Made by a program: the position numbers and the translations under genes. From Pseudomonas baltica (GTDB taxonomy: Bacteria > Pseudomonadota > Gammaproteobacteria > Pseudomonadales > Pseudomonadaceae), in the NCBI RefSeq assembly GCF_014235765.1, contig NZ_JACMYH010000004.1, forward strand, positions 186,001 to 250,000: DNA of 64,000 nucleotides, given 5' to 3'. The notes beneath the pieces are model-generated. The model had not been told where the DNA came from and ran no database searches. It saw only the letters and a program-made list of their open reading frames with translations. This document shows, in pieces, positions 56,221-64,000 of this stretch (position 1 is the stretch's first letter; each line of letters opens with the position of its first letter).

Positions 56221-56252
56221 TGGTGCTAAAGGGGGGTGCGCTGGTTTGGTGC
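56221..56252. promoter_or_regulatory. NtrC-like half-sites upstream of glnA
   Basis: TGGTGC occurs at 56221-56226 and again at 56247-56252; the second sits in GCGCTG-GTT-TGGTGC (56238-56252), whose right half is a perfect NtrC half-site. They lie about 175-205 bp upstream of the predicted glnA start. Confidence 0.4.
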
Positions 56253-56377
56253 GGGTCTGTTTTGGGTGGTCGATATTGGTGCGTTTGCCCGTTCGTACGA
56301 TAACTGGTCAAACCTTGAGCAATTTCCGCTATAATCCGCGCCCCTCTTTTCAGGCTGGCATTTCGCGCGCTGTTTTC

Positions 56378-57832
56378 ATGAAACTTATCGTAAAAGTCTT
56401 TCCAGAGATCACCATCAAGAGCCCGCCGGTGCGCAGGCGCTTCATCCGCCAGCTCGCCAAGAACATCCGCATGGTGCTCCGTGACCTGGACCCGCAGCTG
56501 ATGGTCACTGGCGTGTGGGACAACCTTGAAGTCCAGACCAAGCTGACGGACGCCAAGGTGTTGCGCGAGATGACCGAACGCCTGAGCTGCACGCCAGGTA
56601 TCGCGCATTTCCTGCAAGTGGACGAATACCCGCTGGGCGATATGGATGACATCGTGGCCAAGTGCAAGGCGCACTTCGGCCCGCTGCTGCCTGGAAAGAT
56701 CTTTTCGGTACGCGCCAAGCGTGCCGGCAAGCATGCCTTCAGCTCGATGGATGTGGAACGCACCGTCGGCAGCCAATTGCGCCGCGAGTGTGGTGCTGCC
56801 GGCATCGACCTGAAAAAGCCCGACGTGGTGGTGCGCCTGGAAATCCGCGACCAGCGCCTGTTCGTCATCCATGACCAGCACGACGGCATGGGTGGCTACC
56901 CCTTGGGCGCGCTGGAACAGACGCTGGTGTTGATGTCGGGCGGTTTCGATTCCACCGTTGCCGCCTACCAGATCATGCGCCGTGGCCTGATGACCCACTT
57001 CTGCTTCTTCAACCTGGGCGGTCGCGCCCATGAGTTGGGGGTGATGGAAGTTGCCCACTTCCTCTGGAAGAAGTACGGCAGCTCTCAGCGCGTGCTGTTC
57101 ATCAGCGTGCCGTTCGAAGAAGTGCTGGGCGAGATTCTCGGCAAGGTCGACAACAGCCACATGGGCGTGATCCTCAAGCGCATGATGCTGCGGGCCGCCA
57201 CGCGCCTGGCCGACCAACTGAAGATTCCCGCGCTGGTCACGGGCGAAGCCATCTCGCAGGTGTCCAGCCAGACCCTGCCCAACCTGTCGGCGATCGACAG
57301 CGCGACCGACAAATTGGTACTGCGCCCGCTGCTGGCGAGCCACAAACAAGACATCATCGATCAAGCAGTTGAAATTGGGACTGCCGATTTTGCCAAACAC
57401 ATGCCAGAATATTGCGGCGTGATTTCGGTCAACCCGACCACCAGTGCAAAATTGCCGCGCGTCGTCCATGAAGAGAAGTCTTTCGACATGGCCGTTCTTG
57501 AGCGAGCGCTGGAACGCGCCAAGCTGGTGTCCATTGATGAAGTCATCGACCAGCTGGGCCGGGATATCGAGGTCGAAGAGGTCAGCGAGGCGCTGTCCGG
57601 ACAAGTCGTCATCGATATCCGCCACCCCGATGCCCAGGAAGACCAGCCGCTGTCACTGGCCGGCATCGAGGTCAAGGCAATGCCTTTTTATGCCCTGAAC
57701 AGCCGCTTCAAGGAACTGGATTTCACTCGCCAGTACTTGCTGTATTGCGACAGGGGCGTCATGAGCCGACTGCATGCTCACCATCTGTTGAGTGAGGGAC
57801 ATGCCAATGTGCGCGTTTATCGTCCGACATAG
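56378..57832 (+). CDS. thiI: tRNA 4-thiouridine synthase / thiamine sulfur transferase ThiI
   Basis: 484 residues: N-terminal ferredoxin-like and THUMP domains (about 1-165), a PP-loop adenylation domain ([20 protein letters not shown]) with a conserved Cys in [14 protein letters not shown], and a C-terminal rhodanese domain whose loop [11 protein letters not shown] carries the catalytic Cys. It makes s4U8 in tRNA and supplies sulfur to ThiS. The ATG at 56378 is the family start ([11 protein letters not shown]); the longer frame crosses promoter sequence. Confidence 0.97.
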   Translation: MKLIVKVFPEITIKSPPVRRRFIRQLAKNIRMVLRDLDPQLMVTGVWDNLEVQTKLTDAKVLREMTERLSCTPGIAHFLQVDEYPLGDMDDIVAKCKAHFGPLLPGKIFSVRAKRAGKHAFSSMDVERTVGSQLRRECGAAGIDLKKPDVVVRLEIRDQRLFVIHDQHDGMGGYPLGALEQTLVLMSGGFDSTVAAYQIMRRGLMTHFCFFNLGGRAHELGVMEVAHFLWKKYGSSQRVLFISVPFEEVLGEILGKVDNSHMGVILKRMMLRAATRLADQLKIPALVTGEAISQVSSQTLPNLSAIDSATDKLVLRPLLASHKQDIIDQAVEIGTADFAKHMPEYCGVISVNPTTSAKLPRVVHEEKSFDMAVLERALERAKLVSIDEVIDQLGRDIEVEEVSEALSGQVVIDIRHPDAQEDQPLSLAGIEVKAMPFYALNSRFKELDFTRQYLLYCDRGVMSRLHAHHLLSEGHANVRVYRPT

Positions 57833-57880
57833 AGTCCCAGGGTTGAATGGTGGGAGTATCCGCCATCGCCCTCCCGACCC

Positions 57881-58022
57881 CCAGACAGCGTAGGAACTAC
57901 TGCGCTAGGCAATGCTGCGTCAGAAACAGGCTCGGAATGCTCATTTACAACCAGTAAACTGTGCTTCCTCGCCTATTTCTTCCTTGCCTTGCCGTCGCTC
58001 GCTACGTTCCTACGCTGTCTGG
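57881..58022. repeat. Long imperfect palindrome with perfect 17-bp ends between thiI and typA
   Basis: CCAGACAGCGTAGGAAC (57881-57897) is the exact reverse complement of GTTCCTACGCTGTCTGG (58006-58022), 108 bp apart. The interior is also an imperfect palindrome: GGCTCGGAATGCTCATTTAC faces GTAAACTGTGCTTCCTCGCC around the loop AACCA. Overall the ~142-nt element could fold into one long hairpin. It carries no open frame of its own and is not one of the REP classes in the window; a MITE-like or structured-RNA element is possible. Confidence 0.8.
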
Positions 58023-58095
58023 CCCGGATAGCTTTTTGTTTAATATTCGCCACGTAGAATGCGCGGCAACCGAATCCTCTGATCGAGATACACAA

Positions 58096-59916
58096 GTGAT
58101 CGAAAATCTACGCAACATCGCCATCATTGCTCACGTTGACCATGGCAAGACCACCCTGGTAGACAAACTCCTGCGTCAGTCCGGCACCCTGGAGCGCAAC
58201 GAGCTCAACGACGAGCGCGTGATGGACTCCAACGACCAGGAAAAAGAGCGTGGCATCACCATCCTGGCCAAGAACACCGCCATCAACTGGAACGGCTACC
58301 ACATCAACATCGTGGACACCCCGGGCCACGCCGACTTCGGTGGTGAAGTAGAGCGCGTGATGTCGATGGTCGACTCCGTGCTGCTGCTGGTCGACGCCCA
58401 GGACGGCCCTATGCCGCAAACCCGTTTCGTGACCAAGAAGGCGTTCGAAGCCGGTCTGCGTCCGATCGTCTGCATCAACAAGGTCGACCGTCCAGGCGCG
58501 CGTCCGGACTGGGTTCTGGACCAGATCTTCGACCTGTTCGACAACCTCGGTGCCACCGAAGAACAGCTGGACTTCAAAGTCGTCTACGCCTCGGCCCTGA
58601 ACGGCATTGCCGGTCTGGAACACACCGACATGGCCGAAGACATGACCCCGCTGTACCAGTCGATCGTCGACAACGTACCGGCTCCGAAAGTCGACCGCGA
58701 CGGCCCGTTCCAGATGCAGATCTCGGCACTGGACTACAACAGCTTCCTGGGCGTCATCGGTGTTGGCCGTATCGCTCGCGGCAGCGTCAAGCCGAACACC
58801 CCGGTGGTCGCCATCGGCGCCGACGGCAAGAAGCGCAACGGTCGTATCCTCAAGCTGATGGGTCACCACGGCCTGCACCGCATCGACGTCGAAGAAGCCT
58901 TCGCTGGCGACATCGTCTGCGTGAGCGGCATGGACTCGCTGTTCATCTCCGACACCCTGTGCCAGCCGGACAACGTCGAAGCGATGAAGCCGCTGACCGT
59001 CGACGAGCCAACCGTTTCCATGACCTTCCAGGTCAACGACTCGCCATTCTGCGGTAAAGAAGGCAAGTTCGTGACGTCCCGCAACATCAAGGAACGTCTG
59101 GACAAAGAGCTGCTGTACAACGTTGCTCTGCGCGTTGAAGAAGGCGACTCGGCCGACAAGTTCAAGGTCTCCGGCCGCGGCGAGCTGCACCTTTCGGTAC
59201 TGATCGAAACCATGCGTCGCGAAGGCTTCGAAATGGGTGTCGGTCGTCCTGAGGTGATCATCCGCGTCATCGACGGCGAGAAGCAGGAACCGTTCGAAAA
59301 CGTCACCATCGACACCCCTGAGGAATCCCAGGGCAAGGTCATGGAAGAGATGGGCCTGCGTAAAGGCGACCTGACCAACATGGTGCCGGATGGCAAGGGC
59401 CGTGTTCGTCTGGAATACAACATCCCTGCTCGCGGTCTGATCGGTTTCCGTAACCAGTTCCTGACCCTGACCAACGGTGCGGGCATCCTGACTTCGATCT
59501 TCGATCGCTACGCTCCGATGAAGTCGGGCCACATGTCCGGCCGCCAGAACGGCGTACTGGTTTCGGTCGAAACCGGCAAGGCACTGACCTACTCGCTGGA
59601 AACCCTGCAGGCGCGCGGCAAGCTGTTCGTCGAGCACGGCCAGGAGATCTACAACGGTCAGATCGTCGGCTTGAACAGCCGCGACACCGACATGGGCGTA
59701 AACCCTACCAAGGGCAAGAAGCTGGACAACATGCGTGCGTCGGGCAAAGACGAAACCATCGCTCTGGTTCCACCTGTTCGCTTCACCCTGGAACAGGCTC
59801 TGGAATTCATCCAGGACGACGAGCTGTGCGAAGTTACGCCGAAGTCGATCCGTCTGCGCAAGAAGATCCTGGACGAAGGCGAGCGTACCCGCGCTGCCAA
59901 GAAAGCCAAGAACTGA
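58096..59916 (+). CDS. typA: Ribosome-associated translational GTPase TypA/BipA
   Basis: GTPase related to EF-G that assists ribosome assembly and stress adaptation. 606 residues starting at a GTG: (M)[21 protein letters not shown]-motifs are [23 protein letters not shown] and [13 protein letters not shown]. The C-terminal domain includes [18 protein letters not shown] and the basic tail [10 protein letters not shown]. The frame extends upstream to 57961, but that part reads through the palindromic element, so the GTG at 58096 is the correct start. Confidence 0.96.
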   Translation: MIENLRNIAIIAHVDHGKTTLVDKLLRQSGTLERNELNDERVMDSNDQEKERGITILAKNTAINWNGYHINIVDTPGHADFGGEVERVMSMVDSVLLLVDAQDGPMPQTRFVTKKAFEAGLRPIVCINKVDRPGARPDWVLDQIFDLFDNLGATEEQLDFKVVYASALNGIAGLEHTDMAEDMTPLYQSIVDNVPAPKVDRDGPFQMQISALDYNSFLGVIGVGRIARGSVKPNTPVVAIGADGKKRNGRILKLMGHHGLHRIDVEEAFAGDIVCVSGMDSLFISDTLCQPDNVEAMKPLTVDEPTVSMTFQVNDSPFCGKEGKFVTSRNIKERLDKELLYNVALRVEEGDSADKFKVSGRGELHLSVLIETMRREGFEMGVGRPEVIIRVIDGEKQEPFENVTIDTPEESQGKVMEEMGLRKGDLTNMVPDGKGRVRLEYNIPARGLIGFRNQFLTLTNGAGILTSIFDRYAPMKSGHMSGRQNGVLVSVETGKALTYSLETLQARGKLFVEHGQEIYNGQIVGLNSRDTDMGVNPTKGKKLDNMRASGKDETIALVPPVRFTLEQALEFIQDDELCEVTPKSIRLRKKILDEGERTRAAKKAKN

Positions 59917-59936
59917 TCCGTAGTTCCGGTTGATTG

Positions 59937-59974
59937 AAAAGGCCCCCGGCGCGAAAGCGTCCGGGGGTTTTTTT
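59937..59974 (+). terminator. Rho-independent terminator of typA
   Basis: AAAAGGCCCCCGG then GCGAAAGC tetraloop-type hairpin and CCGGGGGTTTTTTT, beginning about 20 bp after the typA stop. Confidence 0.92.
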
Positions 59975-60110
59975 ATGGCTGTGTGTTGGCAGGTCTGCCC
60001 GCGAAAGGGCCGGCCCTGGCACCCTGCATACCTTCCATCGCCCACTTCTCGAGTTTCCTCGGACCGAGCCGATAGCGCAGGCAATATCGATTCCCTCCGA
60101 AGGGGGCCCC

Positions 60111-62108
60111 GTGAGCCTGCTACCTACCAAGATCATGTCCCGCTTCAGCCTGGGCATCCTGTTCATCCTTCTGGTCACGACGGTGGCCATCTACGCGGTC
60201 ATGGTACTCAGCGGCGAGCCCAAGCTGATCCAGTCCAACACCAAGAGCGCCGAGCAGTCGGCCACGGCCATCGCTCGGCAGCTGTCGATCCAGCTGGCCG
60301 AGGTCGAGGGGCGCGTCGCCGCGCTGGCGAGTTTGGGCGCGACGCTGCCGGCCGACGTTGAGCTGGTGAAGGGTGCATTGGCACCGATCATCGACTCACA
60401 GGGCGATGCCGCCATTGCCGGCGGTGGCCTGTGGCCCGAGCCCAATGCGTTCAGCGCAGGCGTGCCGCGGCGCAGTTTCTATTGGGCACGCAGTGGGCAG
60501 GGCCTGGGTTATTCCGAGGAATACAATGCCGGCGCCGTCGATGACTATCACGCCGCCGACTGGTACGTGCAGGGCAAGGCATCCGCGCCTGGCCGCTGCG
60601 CGTGGTCGGATGCCTACGAGGATCCGGTCAGCAAGATCCTGATGACCACCTGTACCGTGCCCTACAGTCGTGACGGACGTTTCGCCGGTGTGGCGACCAT
60701 CGACCTGACACTCACGGGCTTGGCCAACTTCCTCAAGTCCAATGGGCAGGTCACCGGGGGTTATGCGTTCGCCATCGACCCATCAGGCAAGGTCCTGTAT
60801 TTCCCGGCCGCCAACGACAAGCCGGCACCTGCCGACGAGGCGGCGATGCTCGCTGCCTACCCTTGGTTCAAGGGCGTTGCCGATTGGCGCAGCAGCGGCC
60901 AGCGCGAAGCGCAGACGTTTCATGTCGATCAGGACGCCCAGCTGGGTGGGGCGGGCTACATCAGTCTCACGCGGGTGCCGGCCAGTGGTTGGGTGGTGGG
61001 CCTGGCCACGCCGCAGGCACACATGACCGGCATTGCCAGCAAATTGACTGTGGATATCCTCACCACCTTGCTGCCGATCCTTGCATTGGTGTTCGGTCTG
61101 GCCTGGCTGGCCGGGCGCGCGGTGTTCAGTCAGATCAACGAAACCACGGCACAGATCGACAAGCTGGGCGAGCAGGGCGGTGGCGCCAGCGCCGAATTGG
61201 ACGTGGCTCGAGCGGACGAGATCGGCCTGCTGCGCGGGGCGGTCAACCGTTACGCCGGCAACCTGCGCAGCATGCTCAAGGCCATCGCCGATGAGGCGCT
61301 GCGCCTGCAGAAACAGTCCGATGACGTTGCTCGGTTGTCGGTGATCATGGCCGAACGCGCCGAAACCCAGCGTCAGGACAACACCTTGCTGGCCACGGCG
61401 ATTACCGAGATGTCGTCCAGTGCCCAGGAGGTTGCCTCCAACACCACCGAGTGTTCCGACACCGCGCAGCTGTCGCTGTCGACGGCGCGCCAGAGCCAGG
61501 GGCATGTTCAGCAGAACAGCCAGACGATCAATTCCTTGACCGGTGATATCGCCAGCGTGGCACAGGCGATCACCAGCCTGGGTCAGGACATAGAAAGTGT
61601 CAGTGGCGTGCTCGACGTGATCAAGTCGATTTCCGCGCAGACCAACCTGCTGGCACTCAATGCCGCGATCGAAGCCGCTCGCGCCGGTGAGCAGGGGCGA
61701 GGTTTTGCAGTGGTTGCCGACGAGGTGCGCACCCTGGCAGGACGGACCCAGGCTTCGGCCGACGAGATCCAGGAGATGATCGGCGAACTGCGCCAGGCGT
61801 CGGTGAAGGCGGTCAATACCATGGTCGCGGGCGAAGACCGCACGCGGACCGTGGCGCAGCAAGCTGACGTGTTGAGCGTGTCGCTGGGGAGCACGGTGGT
61901 CGGTTTTGACGACATCGTCCAGCGCACCCAGCAGATCGCTGTGGCCGCCCAGGAACAGAGCCATGTCACCCAGGAGATCAACGAACTGGCAGTGCGCATT
62001 CACGCAGCCAGCGAAGACGGCGCGCGCGATGCGTCGAGCCTCAGTGAATTGAGCCAGGGCATGCAGGCTCTGTCGACCCGTCTGGCAGGGCTGAGCCGAC
62101 AGGGGTGA
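60111..62108 (+). CDS. Methyl-accepting chemotaxis protein with dCache-type sensor domain
   Basis: Transmembrane chemoreceptor of 665 residues. TM1 is about 13-35 ([20 protein letters not shown]). A large periplasmic double-Cache sensor (about 40-305) includes a Cys-containing stretch ([12 protein letters not shown]) and [17 protein letters not shown]2 is about 312-335 ([20 protein letters not shown]), then HAMP and the signalling tip [40 protein letters not shown]. The ligand is unknown. A GTG at 60111 preceded by AAGGGGGCCCC is preferred over ATG 60135, which lacks a ribosome-binding site. No C-terminal CheR/CheB pentapeptide is seen. Confidence 0.9.
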   Translation: MSLLPTKIMSRFSLGILFILLVTTVAIYAVMVLSGEPKLIQSNTKSAEQSATAIARQLSIQLAEVEGRVAALASLGATLPADVELVKGALAPIIDSQGDAAIAGGGLWPEPNAFSAGVPRRSFYWARSGQGLGYSEEYNAGAVDDYHAADWYVQGKASAPGRCAWSDAYEDPVSKILMTTCTVPYSRDGRFAGVATIDLTLTGLANFLKSNGQVTGGYAFAIDPSGKVLYFPAANDKPAPADEAAMLAAYPWFKGVADWRSSGQREAQTFHVDQDAQLGGAGYISLTRVPASGWVVGLATPQAHMTGIASKLTVDILTTLLPILALVFGLAWLAGRAVFSQINETTAQIDKLGEQGGGASAELDVARADEIGLLRGAVNRYAGNLRSMLKAIADEALRLQKQSDDVARLSVIMAERAETQRQDNTLLATAITEMSSSAQEVASNTTECSDTAQLSLSTARQSQGHVQQNSQTINSLTGDIASVAQAITSLGQDIESVSGVLDVIKSISAQTNLLALNAAIEAARAGEQGRGFAVVADEVRTLAGRTQASADEIQEMIGELRQASVKAVNTMVAGEDRTRTVAQQADVLSVSLGSTVVGFDDIVQRTQQIAVAAQEQSHVTQEINELAVRIHAASEDGARDASSLSELSQGMQALSTRLAGLSRQG

Positions 62109-62132
62109 CCGGCGGCAATTCGGCGGCGCTCC

Positions 62133-62309
62133 CTTCGCGGGCAGAGCCCGCTCCCACAGGGGGGAGGCGTGTGGCGATGTTCTGTAGGAGCGGTCATTGG
62201 CCGCGAAAGGGCGCTGCAGTGTGCCTGGCAGACCGTGGTATGGCCTTCGCGGGCAGAGCCCGCTCCCACAAGGCGCGCAGTGTTCGCAGGTAGGCCCCGC
62301 TCCCACAGG
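62133..62309. repeat. REP cluster downstream of the chemoreceptor gene
   Basis: Copies at about 62133-62160 and 62245-62272 (TTCGCGGGCAGAGCCCGCTC), a GTAGGAGCGGTCATTGGCCG copy at 62183 and a decayed copy ending near 62309 fill the convergent spacer. Two different REP classes are interleaved here. Confidence 0.85.
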
Positions 62310-62326
62310 GGTAGCAGGGACGTTAC

Positions 62327-62737
62327 TCAGCCTTGGCGCGATACTGGCTTGGGCTGGTAGGCACAGAAGCCTGGGCGAGGCCCGATCTTCGGATGATTGC
62401 GGCAGGTGTCCGGACGCTTTTCATAGATGGTGCACAGGCGGCTTTTCTTGTCCAGGTACAGGCAATCGTTGTTGCTCATGCGCGTCAGGGTGAAAATGCC
62501 CGACTTCTGGTTGAAGCGCTCGACGATGCCTTCCTTCTGCAAACGCTTGGCAACGTTCTTGGGGGGATCGCCTTTCTCGAACTCATCCACCACGCCGATA
62601 CGGATCAGGTCCTTGATCTTCACTTCCACCGGCAGCGTGCAGCAGGTCGAGATACAGGCGCCGCACATCGGCGCGGAATATTTCTGCCAGGTGTCCAGGC
62701 GGTCCACTTCGGCGGCGGCAATCAAAGAGCTTTTCAT
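62327..62737 (-). CDS. YkgJ family cysteine cluster protein
   Basis: 136 residues with two Cys groups typical of the CxxCxxxCC family: APMCGACISTCCTLPVEV near residue 25 and NDCLYLDKKSRLCTIYEKRPDTCRNHPKI near 90-120. The cysteines probably bind zinc or an iron-sulfur cluster; the function is not known. MKSSLIAAAEVDRLDTW is the N-terminus. It is divergent from glgP across 187 bp and converges on the chemoreceptor gene. Confidence 0.9.
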   Translation of the reverse strand: MKSSLIAAAEVDRLDTWQKYSAPMCGACISTCCTLPVEVKIKDLIRIGVVDEFEKGDPPKNVAKRLQKEGIVERFNQKSGIFTLTRMSNNDCLYLDKKSRLCTIYEKRPDTCRNHPKIGPRPGFCAYQPKPVSRQG

Positions 62738-62924
62738 TGTCAGGTCATCAGGTAACGTGGATCAGGGCGCGCGATCATACCGGCATTGGTGAAAAAGTGA
62801 ACAACCATCTGCCTGAAACCCTGCTAATCGTGCAAAGTTACGAACCTGAGCTTTCAGCGTGTGTCGAAGCGTCTAGGCTCAGGTATTCCATCTAGAATCG
62901 TCAATTTCCCCGAGGACGCATTGC

Positions 62925-64000
62925 ATGTCTCAGGAACCGCTTGTCCGTGACGCCGAGGTGGCCGATTTCCGCGCTGCTGTACTCGCCAAACTCACCTACG
63001 CGGTGGGCAAGGACCCCGATCACGCATTCGACCATGACTGGTTCGAGGCCATTGCCCTGGCGGCGCGCGACCACATGGTCGAGCACTGGATGGATCACAC
63101 CCGGCAGATCTACCGCAAGGGTCAGAAACGGGTCTATTACCTTTCGCTGGAATTCCTCATCGGCCGGCTGCTCTACGACAGCCTGAGCAACCTCGGGCTG
63201 CTGGACATCGCCCGTGAAGCGTTGACCGACCTGGGCGTGGACCTGGAACGCATCCGTCTGCTCGAGCCCGATGCAGCGCTGGGCAATGGTGGCCTCGGCC
63301 GCCTGGCCGCCTGTTTCATGGAAAGCATGTCGACCCTGGGCGTCGCTGCCCACGGCTATGGCATCCGTTACGAGCACGGCCTGTTCCGCCAGGCCATCGT
63401 CGACGGCTGGCAGCAGGAGCAGACGGAAAACTGGCTGAATTTCGGCAACCCCTGGGAGTTCGAGCGTCCTGAAGTGATCTACCCGATCAGCTTCGGTGGC
63501 CATGTGGAAACCGTCACCGACAGCGAAGGCCAGCAAAAGCAGGTGTGGTGGCCCAGCGAGACCGTTCGTGCGGTGGCCTACGACACGCCAGTGGTCGGCT
63601 GGCGTGGCTCCAGTGTCAACACGCTGCGCCTGTGGCGTGCGCGGGCACTGGAAGAGCTGCACCTGGAGCGCTTCAACGCGGGCGACCACTTGGGCGCCGT
63701 GGCCGAAGTGGCACGCGCCGAGAGTATCTCGCGGGTCCTGTACCCCGCCGACAGCACCGAGGCGGGCCAGGAGTTGCGCCTGCGCCAGGAGTACTTCTTC
63801 GTTGCAGCCTCTCTGCAGGACCTGTTGCGTCGTCACCTCAATGGCAACGACAGCCTGCTCAACCTGTCCGACAAGGCCGCCATCCAGCTCAACGACACTC
63901 ACCCCTCCATCGCCGTGGCGGAGCTGATGCGCCAGTTGGTGGACGAACATGGCCTGGCCTGGGACACGGCGTGGGAAATAACCGTCAACACCCTGGCCTA
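62925..64000 (+). CDS. glgP: Glycogen / alpha-glucan phosphorylase, N-terminal part (runs off the right edge)
   Basis: Releases glucose 1-phosphate from alpha-1,4-glucans. 358 residues of the ~815 expected are visible. Family motifs are KRVYYLSLEFLIGRLLYDS, LEPDAALGNGGLGRLAACFM, GYGIRYEHGLFRQAIVDGWQ, and AIQLNDTHPSIAVAELMRQL. The PLP-lysine lies beyond the window. The ATG at 62925 follows CGAGGACGCATTGC. Whether other glycogen genes follow cannot be seen. Confidence 0.96.
   Translation, partial: MSQEPLVRDAEVADFRAAVLAKLTYAVGKDPDHAFDHDWFEAIALAARDHMVEHWMDHTRQIYRKGQKRVYYLSLEFLIGRLLYDSLSNLGLLDIAREALTDLGVDLERIRLLEPDAALGNGGLGRLAACFMESMSTLGVAAHGYGIRYEHGLFRQAIVDGWQQEQTENWLNFGNPWEFERPEVIYPISFGGHVETVTDSEGQQKQVWWPSETVRAVAYDTPVVGWRGSSVNTLRLWRARALEELHLERFNAGDHLGAVAEVARAESISRVLYPADSTEAGQELRLRQEYFFVAASLQDLLRRHLNGNDSLLNLSDKAAIQLNDTHPSIAVAELMRQLVDEHGLAWDTAWEITVNTLA

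Larger units (their letters stand above)
55956..56377. other. Divergent intergenic region between glnA and thiI
   Basis: 422 bp with no gene. It contains the glnA leader, the glnA sigma-54 promoter, a REP doublet and NtrC-like half-sites, then the start region of thiI. Confidence 0.75.

Noticed and set aside
57961..58095. N-terminal extension of TypA through the palindromic region
   Set aside because: The extension reads the inverted repeat in frame by chance; the conserved N-terminus begins at the GTG at 58096.
58108..60084. 658-codon minus-strand frame opposite typA
   Set aside because: Shadow of the highly codon-biased typA gene; no ribosome-binding site or family motifs.

Overview
The window is a high-GC chromosomal segment from a Pseudomonas, most likely of the P. 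putida / P. fluorescens lineage. The evidence is its gene content and gene order (ftsYEX-rpoH, pyrR-pyrB-pyrC', tonB-gshB-pilGHIJ-chpA, glnA-ntrBC), the 284-aa RpoH, the inactive dihydroorotase paralogue beside pyrB, and many short GTAGGAGCGG-type and GTAGCAGCGGCGC-type REP palindromes. It is almost entirely core genome. I see no tRNA or rRNA gene, insertion sequence, prophage, CRISPR array or recognisable defence island.

Layout. 1-7.6 kb: 5' part of ilvD, rlmI, mutM, a small membrane protein, a 2[4Fe-4S] ferredoxin, coaD, a sulfurtransferase, a YheT-type hydrolase and rsmD. 7.6-14.9 kb: paired M16 peptidases, divergent from ftsY-ftsE-ftsX and rpoH; rpoH has a good extracytoplasmic-sigma (AlgU-type) promoter. 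15-24.3 kb: mtgA, a DUF423 protein, thiS-thiG, trmB, and a long leftward operon yggS-proC-yggT-metX-metW-rdgB-hemW-DUF3392. 24.4-33.2 kb: pilT, an NlpC/P60 hydrolase, a TM2 protein, the pyrimidine genes pyrR-pyrB-pyrC', ruvX, algH, a TonB protein and gshB. 33.4-41.4 kb: a compact type IV pilus chemosensory operon pilG-pilH-pilI-pilJ-chpA-cheW. It has no CheR-type methyltransferase or CheB-type methylesterase, and its ChpA kinase is short.

41.5-48.7 kb: a solute-binding protein, then a cell-envelope cluster (divergent polysaccharide deacetylase, CtpA-type protease, EnvC-type activator) with gpmI, followed by a rhodanese-like protein, grxC and secB. 48.7-56 kb is a nitrogen-control region: trmL and a small membrane protein with interlocked start codons, an unannotated sRNA locus that I interpret as NrsZ, ntrC, ntrB, two DUF4124 proteins and glnA. 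56.4-64 kb: thiI, typA, a dCache chemoreceptor, a YkgJ-type cysteine-cluster protein and the 5' part of glgP.

The most interesting signal is regulatory. Three sigma-54 promoter matches, all on the minus strand, precede glnA (56057-56072), ntrB (53113-53128) and a non-coding locus (49880-49895). Each has a plausible NtrC-like dyad or half-sites roughly 155-200 bp upstream. The non-coding locus encodes three tandem hairpins with a shared GGUACAGGCAGGC loop core and ends in a terminator-like U-rich stretch. Other unusual items are a long imperfect palindrome with perfect 17-bp ends between thiI and typA, three 137-bp tandem REP-pair units behind ntrC, and the trimmed Chp system.
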